Assembly: GCA_934488695.1 (NCBI GenBank)
Contig: CAKSSH010000025.1
Coordinates: 1 to 23,522, forward strand
Source: an uncultured Oscillospiraceae bacterium
GTDB lineage: Bacteria > Bacillota > Clostridia > Oscillospirales > Ruminococcaceae
Direction: 5' to 3'
DNA length: 23,522 nt
Program-made: the position numbers and the translations under genes
In this document: piece after piece, positions 1-6,791 of the stretch
Layout of the letters: each line of letters begins with the position of its first letter
Numbering within the stretch: the stretch's first letter is position 1
The notes under the pieces: model-generated
What the model saw: the letters and a program-made list of their open reading frames with translations, nothing else
Told to the model about the DNA's origin: nothing
Database searches by the model: none

Positions 1-180
1 GACCACATTGATGTTTTCGAAACAGAGGGCAAAGGTAAAAACCGAACGCAGAGAATCGTTATCTATTATCGCTTTGTAGGGTATGTGGAGATACCCGAAG
101 TATCTCGCAGACCGAATATCGTCGCCGATACCAGAAAAGGTGTCGCGACCAAGTATTTAACCGAGCCGAAAACAGCATAA
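1..180 (+). CDS. C-terminal fragment of a large serine recombinase (DUF4368-type tail), 5' end outside the window
   Basis: An open frame enters at base 1 and ends at a TAA at 178-180, giving 59 residues. The stretch KGKNRTQRIVIYYRFVGYVE followed by IP resembles the DUF4368 tail of TnpX-like large serine recombinases, which carry motifs such as RTQ-IVIHY-FVGY before the C-terminus. These enzymes excise and integrate conjugative or mobilisable elements and are commonly the last gene before the element end. The catalytic resolvase domain would lie upstream and cannot be seen, so it is unknown whether the gene is intact. A perfect 8-bp hairpin follows at 186-207. The assignment rests on pattern recognition of a short tail and is moderately sure. 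Confidence 0.62.
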   Translation, partial: DHIDVFETEGKGKNRTQRIVIYYRFVGYVEIPEVSRRPNIVADTRKGVATKYLTEPKTA

Positions 181-185
181 CAAAA

Positions 186-207
186 GGAGCAGGCGAAAAC
201 CTGCTCC
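186..207 (+). terminator. Hairpin just after the recombinase gene
   Basis: GGAGCAGG (186-193) and CCTGCTCC (200-207) form a perfect 8-bp stem with a CGAAAA loop, six bases after the recombinase stop codon. No T-run follows, so it is either a weak or Rho-independent-like terminator or a structural element of the mobile-element end. Confidence 0.4.
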
Positions 208-228
208 GTACATAAAACCGTATCAGAA

Positions 229-275
229 TAAAAAAATCGAGTGTCCATAACTCAAATCCGGTATGAACACTCGAT
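229..275 (-). terminator. Terminator of tRNA-Leu(CAG)
   Basis: On the minus strand the inverted repeat ATCGAGTGT...ACACTCGAT (about 237-275) is followed directly by a run of seven T. It starts within a few bases of the tRNA CCA end and is a normal intrinsic terminator. Confidence 0.8.
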
Positions 276-276
276 A

Positions 277-363
277 TGGTGCGGATGAAGGGACTTGAAC
301 CCACATGAGATTGCTCTCACTAGAACCTGAATCTAGCGCGTCTGCCAGTTCCGCCACATCCGC
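277..363 (-). tRNA. tRNA-Leu, anticodon CAG
   Basis: Read on the minus strand this is an 87-nt type II (long variable arm) tRNA. The acceptor stem GCGGATG (357-363) pairs with CATCCGC (281-287), the discriminator is A, and CCA is encoded (277-279). The anticodon stem CTAGA/TCTAG holds the loop TTCAGGT, giving anticodon CAG (reads CUG). GGTTCAAGTCC is the T arm. It has its own promoter upstream and its own terminator downstream. Confidence 0.95.
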
Positions 364-391
364 AGATGGCTGAAGAATTTCAGCAGGATTC

Positions 392-420
392 AGTATAGCA
401 TATCCGGCAAGGGATGTCAA
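392..420 (-). promoter_or_regulatory. Sigma-A promoter of tRNA-Leu(CAG)
   Basis: On the minus strand TTGACA (415-420), a 17-bp spacer and TATACT (392-397) form a near-consensus promoter about 30 bp upstream of the tRNA 5' end. It also lies downstream of the TIGR04086 gene, so the tRNA need not depend on read-through. Confidence 0.85.
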
Positions 421-446
421 GCAAAAAAGTACAGATTTTTTGGGTT

Positions 447-851
447 TTAATATTTTTTGCGCAGGTTGACGCCGATAACCGCGCCGATGATCGCCGGCAG
501 GACGGTCAACAGTGCTTTAAGCGGCAGGGTGGCACCGATTTGCTCATCCGGGACGAAAAAGGCGGCGCTGAGCAGCAAAAGCAGACCTATTGCGCCGGTG
601 CATGCGCCCAGCAGCAGGCCGCGGCGGTGTAGAATTCGGCCGGCAACCAGTCCGCCAATCAGAAAGGACAGGCCGATAATTGCCATGGAGCCCGGCAGGA
701 TGGCGCCGTGCGGCAGATCCCCGAGGGTCAGCACCAGGGCCGCTAAAAGTGAAAGCAGGACGCAGCACAGACAGCCCACGGCCGCGCCGATTGCACTGCA
801 GCGCAGAAGCTGAATCGCCGGGTGCGGCGGTGTTTTTTTGGCTTTTTCCAT
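447..851 (-). CDS. TIGR04086 / DUF3792 (YrzE-like) membrane protein
   Basis: This 134-residue protein is almost wholly hydrophobic. Four membrane segments can be placed at about residues 17-41, 53-75, 79-101 and 108-130, with short charged ends (MEKAKK at the N-terminus, NLRKKY at the C-terminus). Length, topology and position next to yajC match the TIGR04086/DUF3792 family (B. subtilis YrzE), whose function is unknown. The start ATG is preceded by AAAGGGG at good spacing. In many Clostridia this gene is followed by the six-cysteine peptide genes scfA/scfB; here the next gene is tRNA-Leu and no such peptide is seen. A terminator-like hairpin lies between it and yajC, so co-transcription is partial at best. 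I see no clear promoter of its own. Confidence 0.82.
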   Translation of the reverse strand: MEKAKKTPPHPAIQLLRCSAIGAAVGCLCCVLLSLLAALVLTLGDLPHGAILPGSMAIIGLSFLIGGLVAGRILHRRGLLLGACTGAIGLLLLLSAAFFVPDEQIGATLPLKALLTVLPAIIGAVIGVNLRKKY

Positions 852-924
852 GATTTCGGACCCCTTTCAAAAAAGAAAAAAAAGTAGAAGAGGCAAGGCG
901 CGCGGCGCGAAGGGGCAGAGACAT

Positions 925-956
925 AAAAAGCGCAAAGATAAATCCATGCGCTTTTT
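925..956 (-). terminator. Terminator downstream of yajC (can act in both directions)
   Basis: AAAAAGCGCA (925-934) pairs with TGCGCTTTTT (947-956) in a 10-bp stem with a 12-base loop. The A and T flanks give a U-tract on either strand. It lies 32 bp past the yajC stop codon and before the TIGR04086 gene. Confidence 0.75.
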
Positions 957-988
957 TAAATATATGTTCTTTTTTTTAAAAACAGACC

Positions 989-1330
989 TTATTTTGCCGC
1001 GTCGCTTTCGTGCAGCGTGTTATTCTGCGCGATCGCCCAGCGGGCAAGGCGAACCTTGCTGCGGTCGCTTCCGGTCTCGATGACAACCGTGTCGTCCTTA
1101 AGGCTTGAAACGATCCCGATGATACCGCCGCTGGTGACAACCTCATCACCGATCTGAAGATTGTCCCGCATAGCGCGAATTTCCTTGTCCTTTTTCTTTT
1201 GCGGGCGAATCATAAAGAAATACAGCACCACAAACATAAGGGCAAACGGAATGATCAGGCTCAGCATACTGCCGGCAGTGTTCGGTTTTGCCACTGTTGA
1301 CGAGGCGGCGTCCAAAAAAAACAAATTCAT
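989..1330 (-). CDS. yajC: YajC, preprotein translocase accessory subunit
   Basis: The 113-residue product has the YajC layout. A short N-terminal stretch is followed by one membrane helix at about residues 20-40 (LSLIIPFALMFVVLYFFMI), then the family's RPQKKK boundary, then a small soluble domain with the conserved GDEVVTSGGIIGIV motif (61-74). YajC associates with SecDF/YidC and SecYEG at the inner face of the membrane. The ATG at 1328-1330 is chosen because AGGAGG stands at good spacing upstream and a sigma-A promoter lies just before it. The reading frame stays open far upstream through a repeat array, but that extension is proline/serine-rich repeat translation and not part of the protein. 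Confidence 0.93.
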   Translation of the reverse strand: MNLFFLDAASSTVAKPNTAGSMLSLIIPFALMFVVLYFFMIRPQKKKDKEIRAMRDNLQIGDEVVTSGGIIGIVSSLKDDTVVIETGSDRSKVRLARWAIAQNNTLHESDAAK

Positions 1331-1358
1331 AATCCTATACCTCCTAAAAGTTAATTTA

Positions 1359-1387
1359 ATTATACACAAAGAATTGCCAAAAGGCAA
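1359..1387 (-). promoter_or_regulatory. Sigma-A promoter of yajC
   Basis: On the minus strand TTGCCT (1382-1387), a 17-bp spacer and TATAAT (1359-1364) lie about 30 bp upstream of the yajC start. The -35 region overlaps a small palindrome, TTGCC-TTTT-GGCAA. The promoter separates yajC from the prfB-tgt operon and from the repeat array. Confidence 0.75.
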
Positions 1388-1509
1388 GTACTTTCTTATG
1401 AACAGACGGTAAATTCGCGACGGGCAAAAAAGAGGGGGCTCGCCGCGTCGAGGACCGGTGAAAAATGACCTTGCGGCCGAAAAACACGGCCGCGGCGGCA
1501 GGCAGGGGG

Positions 1510-1960
1510 ACTGCCGGGGCGCCGAGAGGGCAGAGCGGGGGCGCCGAAAGGTTCGCCGGAATGCCGGGGCGCCGAGAGAGCAGGGTGCTGAGAAGGCAGG
1601 GCACCGGGTGTTAGGTTGTCGGAATGCCGGGGCGCCGAGAGAGCAGAGTGGGGGCGCCGAAAAGTTGGGGCGCCGAGAGAGCAGGGTGCTGAGAAGGCAG
1701 GGCACTGAGAAGGCAGGGCACCGGGATATTAGGCTGCCGAAAGGTTGGAGCGCCGAGAGAGCAGGGCGCCGGGATATTAGGCTGCCGAAAGGTTGGAGCG
1801 CCGAGAGAGCAGGGTGCCGAGAGAGCAGGGTGCTGAGAGAGCAGGGTGCTGAGAGGGTAGGCTGCCGAAAGGTTCGCCGGAATGCTGGGCGCCGAAAAGT
1901 TGGGGCGCCGAGAGGGCAGGGGCGCCGAAAGGTTGGGGCGCCGAGAGGGCAGAGCGGGGC
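1510..1960. repeat. 16-bp GC-rich minisatellite array with a 48-bp higher-order repeat
   Basis: The gap between the HAD gene and yajC (1388-1989) is filled by degenerate copies of a 16-bp unit close to GCGCCGAGAGAGCAGG. Twelve units run in perfect register from 1686 to 1877. Three unit types occur: CCGAGAGAGCAGG-like, CCGGGATATTAGG-like and CCGAAAGGTTGGA-like. The triplet of these types forms a 48-bp block at 1718-1765 that recurs at 1766-1813 with one mismatch. Outside 1686-1877 the same units occur with one- or two-base slips. No gene is credible here: 16 bp is not a multiple of 3, and open frames appear on both strands only because the array has few stop codons. Confidence 0.9.
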
Positions 1961-1970
1961 CTGCCGGGGC

Positions 1971-1989
1971 GCCCGGCGGGGCGCCGGGC
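1971..1989 (-). other. GC hairpin at the HAD gene stop codon
   Basis: GCCCGGCG (1971-1978) and CGCCGGGC (1982-1989) form an 8-bp stem with a 3-base loop directly after the stop codon of the HAD gene on the minus strand. There is no T-run. It may protect the 3' end or weaken transcription at the end of the prfB operon. Confidence 0.45.
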
Positions 1990-2784
1990 TCAGCGGCAAA
2001 GGTCGCCGATGTTTTGAGCAAGGTACTGCGGCCGGTAGGGGAAGTTGTCGATCTCGTCCGGCGCGGTCACGCCGGTGAGCACCAGCAGCGTGTCGATCTC
2101 GGTTTGAATACCGGCGAGAATGTCGGTGTCCATGCGATCCCCGATAATCATGGTTTCGGCACGATGGCAGCCTAAGGCCTTCATGGCGTGACGCATCATC
2201 AGGGGATTGGGCTTTCCGATAAAATAAGCGCTTTTGCCGGTGGCGGCTTCGACCGGTGAGGCAAGCGCCTTGCAAGCCGGCGAAATGCCGGTATCGCTCG
2301 GCCCCGTCATGTCGGGGTTGGTGCCGATGAGGCGGGCGCCGCGCAGAACCAGCTGAATGGCATGCTCCATTTTTTCGTAATTGTAACTGCGGGTCTCACC
2401 AATGACCACGTAGTCGGGATTATAGTCGTTCATGCTGATGCCGGCCTGATACAACGCATAGGTCAATGCCGGCTCTCCGATGACATAGGCGCTGCCGTCG
2501 GGGCACTGGCTTTTCAGAAAAGCGGCGGTTGCCATGGCGGAGGTGTAAAAGTGATCCTCGCTGATGTCCAGCCCCAGACGGGAAAGCTTTTGCGAAAGCT
2601 CCCGCGGCGACCGTTCACTGCTGTTCGTTAAAAACAGGAAGGATTTGTTTTCCCGCTGCAGCCACCGGACAAAGTCCGAGGCGCCGTCCAGCAAATGGCT
2701 GCCGTGATAGATAACGCCGTCCATGTCGCTGATAAACCCCGATTTTCCGACGGCGATCTCCTTGAGATTTTCGGAAAGCTGCAT
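1990..2784 (-). CDS. HAD-IIA family phosphatase (NagD/AraL/PGP-like)
   Basis: The 264-residue protein has the HAD superfamily motifs. Motif I is DMDGVIYHG (nucleophile Asp20, acid Asp22), motif II is LTNSSERS, the motif III lysine lies in GKPNP, and motif IV is GDRMDTDI. The NSSERS region and the cap between motifs II and III place it in subclass IIA with NagD, AraL and phosphoglycolate phosphatases. These hydrolyse small phosphometabolites such as sugar or glycolate phosphates and often act in metabolite repair. The substrate cannot be told from sequence. AAGGAGGG precedes the ATG at good spacing. It is the last gene of the prfB - lipoprotein - tgt operon, 12 bp after tgt. Confidence 0.88.
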   Translation of the reverse strand: MQLSENLKEIAVGKSGFISDMDGVIYHGSHLLDGASDFVRWLQRENKSFLFLTNSSERSPRELSQKLSRLGLDISEDHFYTSAMATAAFLKSQCPDGSAYVIGEPALTYALYQAGISMNDYNPDYVVIGETRSYNYEKMEHAIQLVLRGARLIGTNPDMTGPSDTGISPACKALASPVEAATGKSAYFIGKPNPLMMRHAMKALGCHRAETMIIGDRMDTDILAGIQTEIDTLLVLTGVTAPDEIDNFPYRPQYLAQNIGDLCR

Positions 2785-2796
2785 GAGGATCCCTCC

Positions 2797-3927
2797 TTAA
2801 ATACGTCTGCCGAGAATCGGCAGATAGTGACGGTAAAACGAGTCAAAGCGTCCTTCGTCAAGGGCACTGCGAATTTCTTCCATTAAATGATTGTAAAAAT
2901 ACAGATTGTGCAGAACGCACAGCCGCATACCCAGCATTTCCCGCGCCTTGAACAGATGACGCAGATAGGCACGGCTGTGCCGGCGGCAGGTCGGACAGCC
3001 GCAGTTGGGGTCGATCGGCTGCTCGTCGCGTTCGTATTTCTGGTTGAGGATATTCATGGTGCCCTGAAAGGTGAACAGGTGCCCGTGGCGGGCGTCCCGA
3101 CTGGGCATGACGCAGTCGAACAGGTCCACTCCGCGCGCGACGCCCTCTAAAATGTTCACCGGGGTGCCGACCCCCATCAGGTATCGAATCTTGTCGCCCG
3201 GCATAAACGGCTCTACGGCCGAAATGATCCGATACATTTCCTCGGCGCTTTCACCGACGGCCAGACCGCCGATAGCATATCCGTCCAGCTCCAGCTCGGC
3301 AATGCGCTTCATGTGCTCGACGCGCAGGTCGTCATAGGTGCAGCCCTGGTTAATACCGAACAGCAGCTGCTGCGGATTCACCGTCTCAGGGCGAGCAGAC
3401 AGCCGGCGCAGCTCGTCCTTGCAGCGGGCAAGCCAGCGGGTGGTCCGCTCGCAGGAGGACTTGGCGTATGCATACGGCGCCGGGTTTTCTACGCACTCGT
3501 CGAAAGCCATGGCGATGGTGGAGCCGAGATTGGACTGGATCCGCATGCTCTCCTCCGGCCCCATGAAAATCGGGTGTCCGTCTAAATGAGAACGAAAGTA
3601 GACGCCCTCCTCCCGAATCCGACGCAGAGAAGACAGCGAAAAGACCTGAAAACCGCCGCTGTCGGTCAAAATCGGACCGTCAAAGCCGGTAAACCGATGC
3701 AGCCCGCCCAAATCGTGCACCAAGTCGTCTCCCGGGCGCAGGTGCAGATGATAGGTGTTGCACAACTGTACCTGACAGTCAATATCGCGCAGGTCGTAGG
3801 CGGACAGAGCACCCTTGATGGCGCCGGCGGTGGCAACATTCATGAAAGCGGGCGTCTGCACCGTGCCGTGCACCGTTTCAAAACGGCCGCGGCGGGCACG
3901 CCCCTCTTTTAAAATCAGATGATACAT
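2797..3927 (-). CDS. tgt: Queuine/preQ1 tRNA-ribosyltransferase
   Basis: The 376-residue length is normal for bacterial TGT, which swaps guanine-34 for preQ1 in GUN-anticodon tRNAs (Asp, Asn, His, Tyr) on the way to queuosine. Visible family motifs are TDSGGFQVFSL with Asp89 (proton-acceptor position), GGLAVGE at 220-226 (base recognition), LFDCVMPSRDARHG at 269-282 (nucleophilic Asp at 268/271), and a zinc site C309-x-C311-x2-C314 with His340. The MPSRDARHG stretch differs slightly from the common MPTRIARNG. It starts 7 bp after the PrsA-like gene, with a weak GAGGCG ribosome site, which suggests translational coupling. Confidence 0.95.
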   Translation of the reverse strand: MYHLILKEGRARRGRFETVHGTVQTPAFMNVATAGAIKGALSAYDLRDIDCQVQLCNTYHLHLRPGDDLVHDLGGLHRFTGFDGPILTDSGGFQVFSLSSLRRIREEGVYFRSHLDGHPIFMGPEESMRIQSNLGSTIAMAFDECVENPAPYAYAKSSCERTTRWLARCKDELRRLSARPETVNPQQLLFGINQGCTYDDLRVEHMKRIAELELDGYAIGGLAVGESAEEMYRIISAVEPFMPGDKIRYLMGVGTPVNILEGVARGVDLFDCVMPSRDARHGHLFTFQGTMNILNQKYERDEQPIDPNCGCPTCRRHSRAYLRHLFKAREMLGMRLCVLHNLYFYNHLMEEIRSALDEGRFDSFYRHYLPILGRRI

Positions 3928-3934
3928 AAGCGCC

Positions 3935-4969
3935 TCATTTCAGGGTGTCGGGGGTGATGTCGTCGTAATGAGCCAGCGGACGGACCTCCAGAGCGTCGCT
4001 TTCTTTTTGCAAAAGCTCGTCGTACTGCTGCGCAGCAACAGCCGCGCTCACCGATTTGAGGTTCTCCGTAAGATAGGCTCGGTCATTTTCCGTTCGGTAA
4101 ATGATATAGTACCCGCCGGCTTTTTCGATAACCGGGGTGTAGCTGTCCGGCTGCAGCGCCAAGACGTCCACCCCGAAGTTTTCGGAGATTTCGGCGGCGT
4201 TATAATAGCTTTGGGTGTTTTGCTCATAGGCCTCGTCGCCCAGCAGGTCCCGCATGACCCTTTCAAAGCTTTCGCCCTTTTGCAGGCGGGCATAGGCGGT
4301 GTCGGCCTTTTGCCGAGCCTGTGCCGCGGTGAGGCCCTCGGCGCCCTCCTCGGCGGCGGCAAAATAGATGCAGTTCAGCCGGCAGTATTTTTCGCCATAG
4401 GCCTTGAGGACCTCGTCCTCGGTCAGCACGATTTGATTTTTCTCCTTGTCGGTGCCGATGAGACCGGTCTCCATTTTGTCCGACAATGTCAGGAGCTGCA
4501 AAATACGGGCGTACAGCGCCTGATTCAAAAAGCTTTCATTTAAAAGAGCTCGGTAAGAGGACGCGCCGCCGGCGCTTTTAAAGGTTTTTTCCATGTTGTC
4601 GTCCAGCTCTTCAAGCTCCTCGCGGCTGAGACTGTAGCCGTACCGATCGGCCAGAGTTTCAATGGCGTATAGACCCTTCAGCTGCTCCAGGGTTTGCTCC
4701 CGCAGCTTTTTCAGGGCGGCCTCGTCGGACCAATTCACGTCGGCATTTTCCTTTTCCATTTCGGCCTTGCAGGAAAGGAAGCAATACCGGTAAAGGTCCA
4801 TGGGAACCGTGTGCGTGCCGATTCGGACCGCCGATTTAACCGAAAGGCGTTTGCCGTTCACCGTCAGACTGACGGCCGACGTTTTTTTGCAGCCGCAAAG
4901 CAGGCAGGAGAGGGAAAGCAGCAGGGCAAGAAGCACTGCCGACGCCTTTTTAACATTTTTAAAAAGCAT
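3935..4969 (-). CDS. PrsA/SurA-like lipoprotein (foldase, parvulin-type peptidyl-prolyl isomerase)
   Basis: This 344-residue protein begins with a lipoprotein signal: KNVKK, a hydrophobic core, then the lipobox L24-C25-G26-C27, with Cys27 the lipid anchor. It would sit on the outer face of the membrane. Residues about 55-185 form a helical SurA_N/PrsA_N-like chaperone region. Residues about 205-320 resemble a parvulin rotamase domain, including ARQKADTAYARLQKGESFE and YTPVIEKAGGYYIIY. The parvulin part is short and divergent, so isomerase activity is uncertain; a folding or holdase role is inferred. AAAGGAG precedes the ATG. It lies 19 bp after prfB and 7 bp before tgt, inside the operon. Confidence 0.8.
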   Translation of the reverse strand: MLFKNVKKASAVLLALLLSLSCLLCGCKKTSAVSLTVNGKRLSVKSAVRIGTHTVPMDLYRYCFLSCKAEMEKENADVNWSDEAALKKLREQTLEQLKGLYAIETLADRYGYSLSREELEELDDNMEKTFKSAGGASSYRALLNESFLNQALYARILQLLTLSDKMETGLIGTDKEKNQIVLTEDEVLKAYGEKYCRLNCIYFAAAEEGAEGLTAAQARQKADTAYARLQKGESFERVMRDLLGDEAYEQNTQSYYNAAEISENFGVDVLALQPDSYTPVIEKAGGYYIIYRTENDRAYLTENLKSVSAAVAAQQYDELLQKESDALEVRPLAHYDDITPDTLK

Positions 4970-4988
4970 GAGATTGACTCCTTTCGGC

Positions 4989-6104
4989 CTAATTTTGAAG
5001 CTCTCCGTTGCTCAGAGCCTTCAGGTAGGCGTTGATGAAACCGTCCAGGTCCCCGTCCATGACCGCGTCGATGTTGCCCATTTCGTACCCGGTGCGATGG
5101 TCCTTGACCAGCGTATAAGGCATAAAAACGTAAGACCGGATCTGGGAGCCCCAGGCAATTTCCTTTTGGACGCCCTTGATGTCTTCAATTTTTTCAAGGT
5201 GTTCCCGCTCCTTGATCTCAATGAGCTTGGAGCGCAGCATTTTCATGGCGACTTCTCGGTTCTGGTGCTGACTGCGTTCGTTTTGGCAGGCAACTACGAT
5301 CCCGGTCGGCAAATGGGTAATTCGGACGGCGGATTCGGTTTTGTTTACGTGCTGGCCGCCGGCGCCGCTGGCGCGGTAGGTGTCGACCCGCAGCTCGTCA
5401 TCCGAAATTTCGATTTCGACATCGTCGGCAATTTCGGGCATGACCTCCAGCGAGGCAAATGAGGTGTGGCGACGGCCGGAGGCGTCAAACGGCGAGACGC
5501 GCACCAAGCGGTGCACGCCCGACTCCGACTTTAAAAAGCCGTAGGCGTTGGTGCCCTCCAGCAGCAGGGAGGCGCTTTTAATGCCGGCTTCGTCTCCGTC
5601 CAGCAAATCCAGCGTTTTGACCTTAAAATGGTGCCGCTCTCCCCAGCGCACGTACATACGGTACAGCATCAGCGCCCAGTCCTGCGCCTCGGTGCCGCCG
5701 GCGCCGGCGTGCAGGGTCAAAATGGCGTTGTTGCCGTCATATTCGCCCGAAAGCAGCGTTTCCAGCTTCAGCGTTTCGTAGGCCTCTACGGTTTCGTCGT
5801 AGCTTTTTTTAGCGTCGGCATAAAGCGACTCGTCGCCCTCCAGCGCGATTTCAAGAATGGTCTGGGTGTCATCCAGCTTTTCCGCAAGGGCCTCCACGCC
5901 GCTTATTTTGTCTTTCAGGGTACTGATCTGCTTCAAAACGATCTTGGAGTTTTCGGCGTCGTTCCAAAAAGCGTTATCGGTCGTCCGGGCCTCCAGCGCG
6001 GCCAGCTCCTCCTTCAGGCGGCTGACGCCGACCGCCTCGTACATTTCCTCCACGCGGGGGCGCATCGCCTCCACCGCAAGCTTGAGTTCATCCAGTTCCA
6101 GCAT
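4989..6104 (-). CDS. prfB: Peptide chain release factor 2, single continuous frame
   Basis: The 371-residue protein carries the RF2 stop-codon-reading tripeptide SPF (204-206, in HRLVRVSPFDASGRRHTSF) and the peptidyl-transferase motif GGQ (249-251). It therefore releases peptides at UGA and UAA. The N-terminal coiled-coil domain covers residues 1-105. Most bacterial prfB genes need a +1 frameshift at CTTTGA near codon 25. Here the matching region reads MYEAVGVSRLKEE with no in-frame UGA, so the gene is uninterrupted. The start at 6102-6104 follows AAGGAAG; the frame remains open upstream, but the promoter at 6156-6184 and family length argue for this ATG. It is the first gene of the operon. 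Confidence 0.96.
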   Translation of the reverse strand: MLELDELKLAVEAMRPRVEEMYEAVGVSRLKEELAALEARTTDNAFWNDAENSKIVLKQISTLKDKISGVEALAEKLDDTQTILEIALEGDESLYADAKKSYDETVEAYETLKLETLLSGEYDGNNAILTLHAGAGGTEAQDWALMLYRMYVRWGERHHFKVKTLDLLDGDEAGIKSASLLLEGTNAYGFLKSESGVHRLVRVSPFDASGRRHTSFASLEVMPEIADDVEIEISDDELRVDTYRASGAGGQHVNKTESAVRITHLPTGIVVACQNERSQHQNREVAMKMLRSKLIEIKEREHLEKIEDIKGVQKEIAWGSQIRSYVFMPYTLVKDHRTGYEMGNIDAVMDGDLDGFINAYLKALSNGELQN

Positions 6105-6155
6105 GGTTTTCTTCCTTTCAAAAGCGGTTTTGCTTTTTTTCAGCAATACATTTTT

Positions 6156-6184
6156 ATTATAGGCTATTTTAGATGCAAAGTAAA
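6156..6184 (-). promoter_or_regulatory. Sigma-A promoter of the prfB operon
   Basis: On the minus strand TTTACT (6179-6184), a 17-bp spacer and a perfect TATAAT (6156-6161) lie about 50 bp before the prfB start. Confidence 0.8.
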
Positions 6185-6248
6185 GAAAAATCGGCAAATA
6201 AATTCCGACGCCGGCTCTTTTTGTCGGCGCGAGCTTTGGAAAAAGCGC

Positions 6249-6277
6249 TTGACAAACCACCCCAAAGCGGGTATCAT
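6249..6277 (+). promoter_or_regulatory. Sigma-A promoter of tRNA-Leu(TAA)
   Basis: A perfect TTGACA (6249-6254), a 17-bp spacer and TATCAT (6272-6277) place the transcription start about 12 bp before the tRNA. Confidence 0.82.
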
Positions 6278-6296
6278 AATAGAGTGATTTTCACCT

Positions 6297-6383
6297 GCCG
6301 CTGTGGCGGAACAGGCAGACGCAAGGGACTTAAAATCCCTCGGTGGCAACACCGTACCGGTTCGATCCCGGTCAGCGGCACCA
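6297..6383 (+). tRNA. tRNA-Leu, anticodon TAA
   Basis: This is an 87-nt type II tRNA. GCCGCTG (6297-6303) pairs with CAGCGGC (6373-6379), followed by discriminator A and encoded CCA (6381-6383). The anticodon stem AGGGA/TCCCT holds the loop CTTAAAA, giving anticodon TAA (reads UUA/UUG). The long variable arm is CGGTGGCAACACCG and the T arm is CCGGTTCGATCCCGG. Confidence 0.96.
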
Positions 6384-6388
6384 AAAAC

Positions 6389-6415
6389 GGAGTCGGCTTA
6401 TGCCGGCTCCTTTTT
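6389..6415 (+). terminator. Terminator of tRNA-Leu(TAA)
   Basis: GGAGTCGGC (6389-6397) pairs with GCCGGCTCC (6402-6410), with one T-G pair and a TTAT loop, followed by TTTTT (6411-6415). Confidence 0.88.
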
Positions 6416-6466
6416 GCGTTTGCTCTCTTTTCCGCGCACGCACGCACCCTTGCCCGCTTTTTTGGA

Positions 6467-6537
6467 CGCTATCCGCCGGTTTTTTTGCGGCGCTATCCGC
6501 CCGTTTTTCGTGGCGCTATTCCGCCCGCTTTTTGCGG
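6467..6537. repeat. Three tandem units of about 24 bp
   Basis: The units at 6467-6490, 6491-6513 and 6514-6537 share the core CGCTATCCGCC-GTTTTT-GCGG and are 24, 23 and 24 bp long. They lie in the 408-bp gene-free stretch between tRNA-Leu(TAA) and ddl. Apart from this array, a short direct repeat (CAAGCGGGAAATT, near 6637 and 6658) and the ddl promoter, I see nothing else in that stretch. Confidence 0.75.
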
Positions 6538-6680
6538 CGCGGCCGCAGGATTCTTCGGCGGGGGCGGGGCAGATAGGGCTTTCAAGGCCGCACAGAAGCC
6601 CCTTGCAGAAGGTGTTTTTTCGTTTCACAAAACCCCAAGCGGGAAATTTGAAAAGTCAAGCGGGAAATTGTGAAAAAAGT

Positions 6681-6709
6681 TTGCCATAGACGCTGTTTTG
6701 TGCTATACT
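6681..6709 (+). promoter_or_regulatory. Sigma-A promoter of the ddl-murI-argS operon
   Basis: TTGCCA (6681-6686), a 17-bp spacer and TATACT (6704-6709) lie about 83 bp before the ddl start. Confidence 0.78.
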
Positions 6710-6791
6710 GTAATTTCAGGTATTGCGCCGCATTTTTGCGGCATAAAATAAACCGACGCCTTTCGGCAACAGGCGGAACGGAGGAGTTCTT

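Noticed and set aside
277..363. tRNA-Leu as the integration target of the recombinase element
   Set aside because: The tRNA with its promoter and terminator is intact and separated from the recombinase. No duplicated tRNA 3' end is visible, and large serine recombinases rarely use tRNA sites.
1510..1960. CRISPR array
   Set aside because: Units are 16 bp, contiguous and degenerate, with no 25-40 bp spacers between identical repeats and no cas genes in the window.
1458..2175. Plus-strand Arg/Gly-rich frames across the 16-bp array
   Set aside because: They are by-products of a GC-rich repeat with few stop codons and run into the antisense strand of the HAD gene. No ribosome site or family features.
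1331..2275. A long minus-strand open frame running through the repeat array in frame with yajC, suggesting an extended or proline-rich YajC fusion protein
   Set aside because: yajC has a good ribosome site and promoter at its usual start. The upstream frame is repeat translation overlapping the HAD gene, and the 16-bp period cannot encode a steady peptide repeat.
6398..6689. Small frames on both strands around the 24-bp repeats
   Set aside because: They overlap tRNA-Leu, its terminator or the ddl promoter, and their composition follows the repeats.
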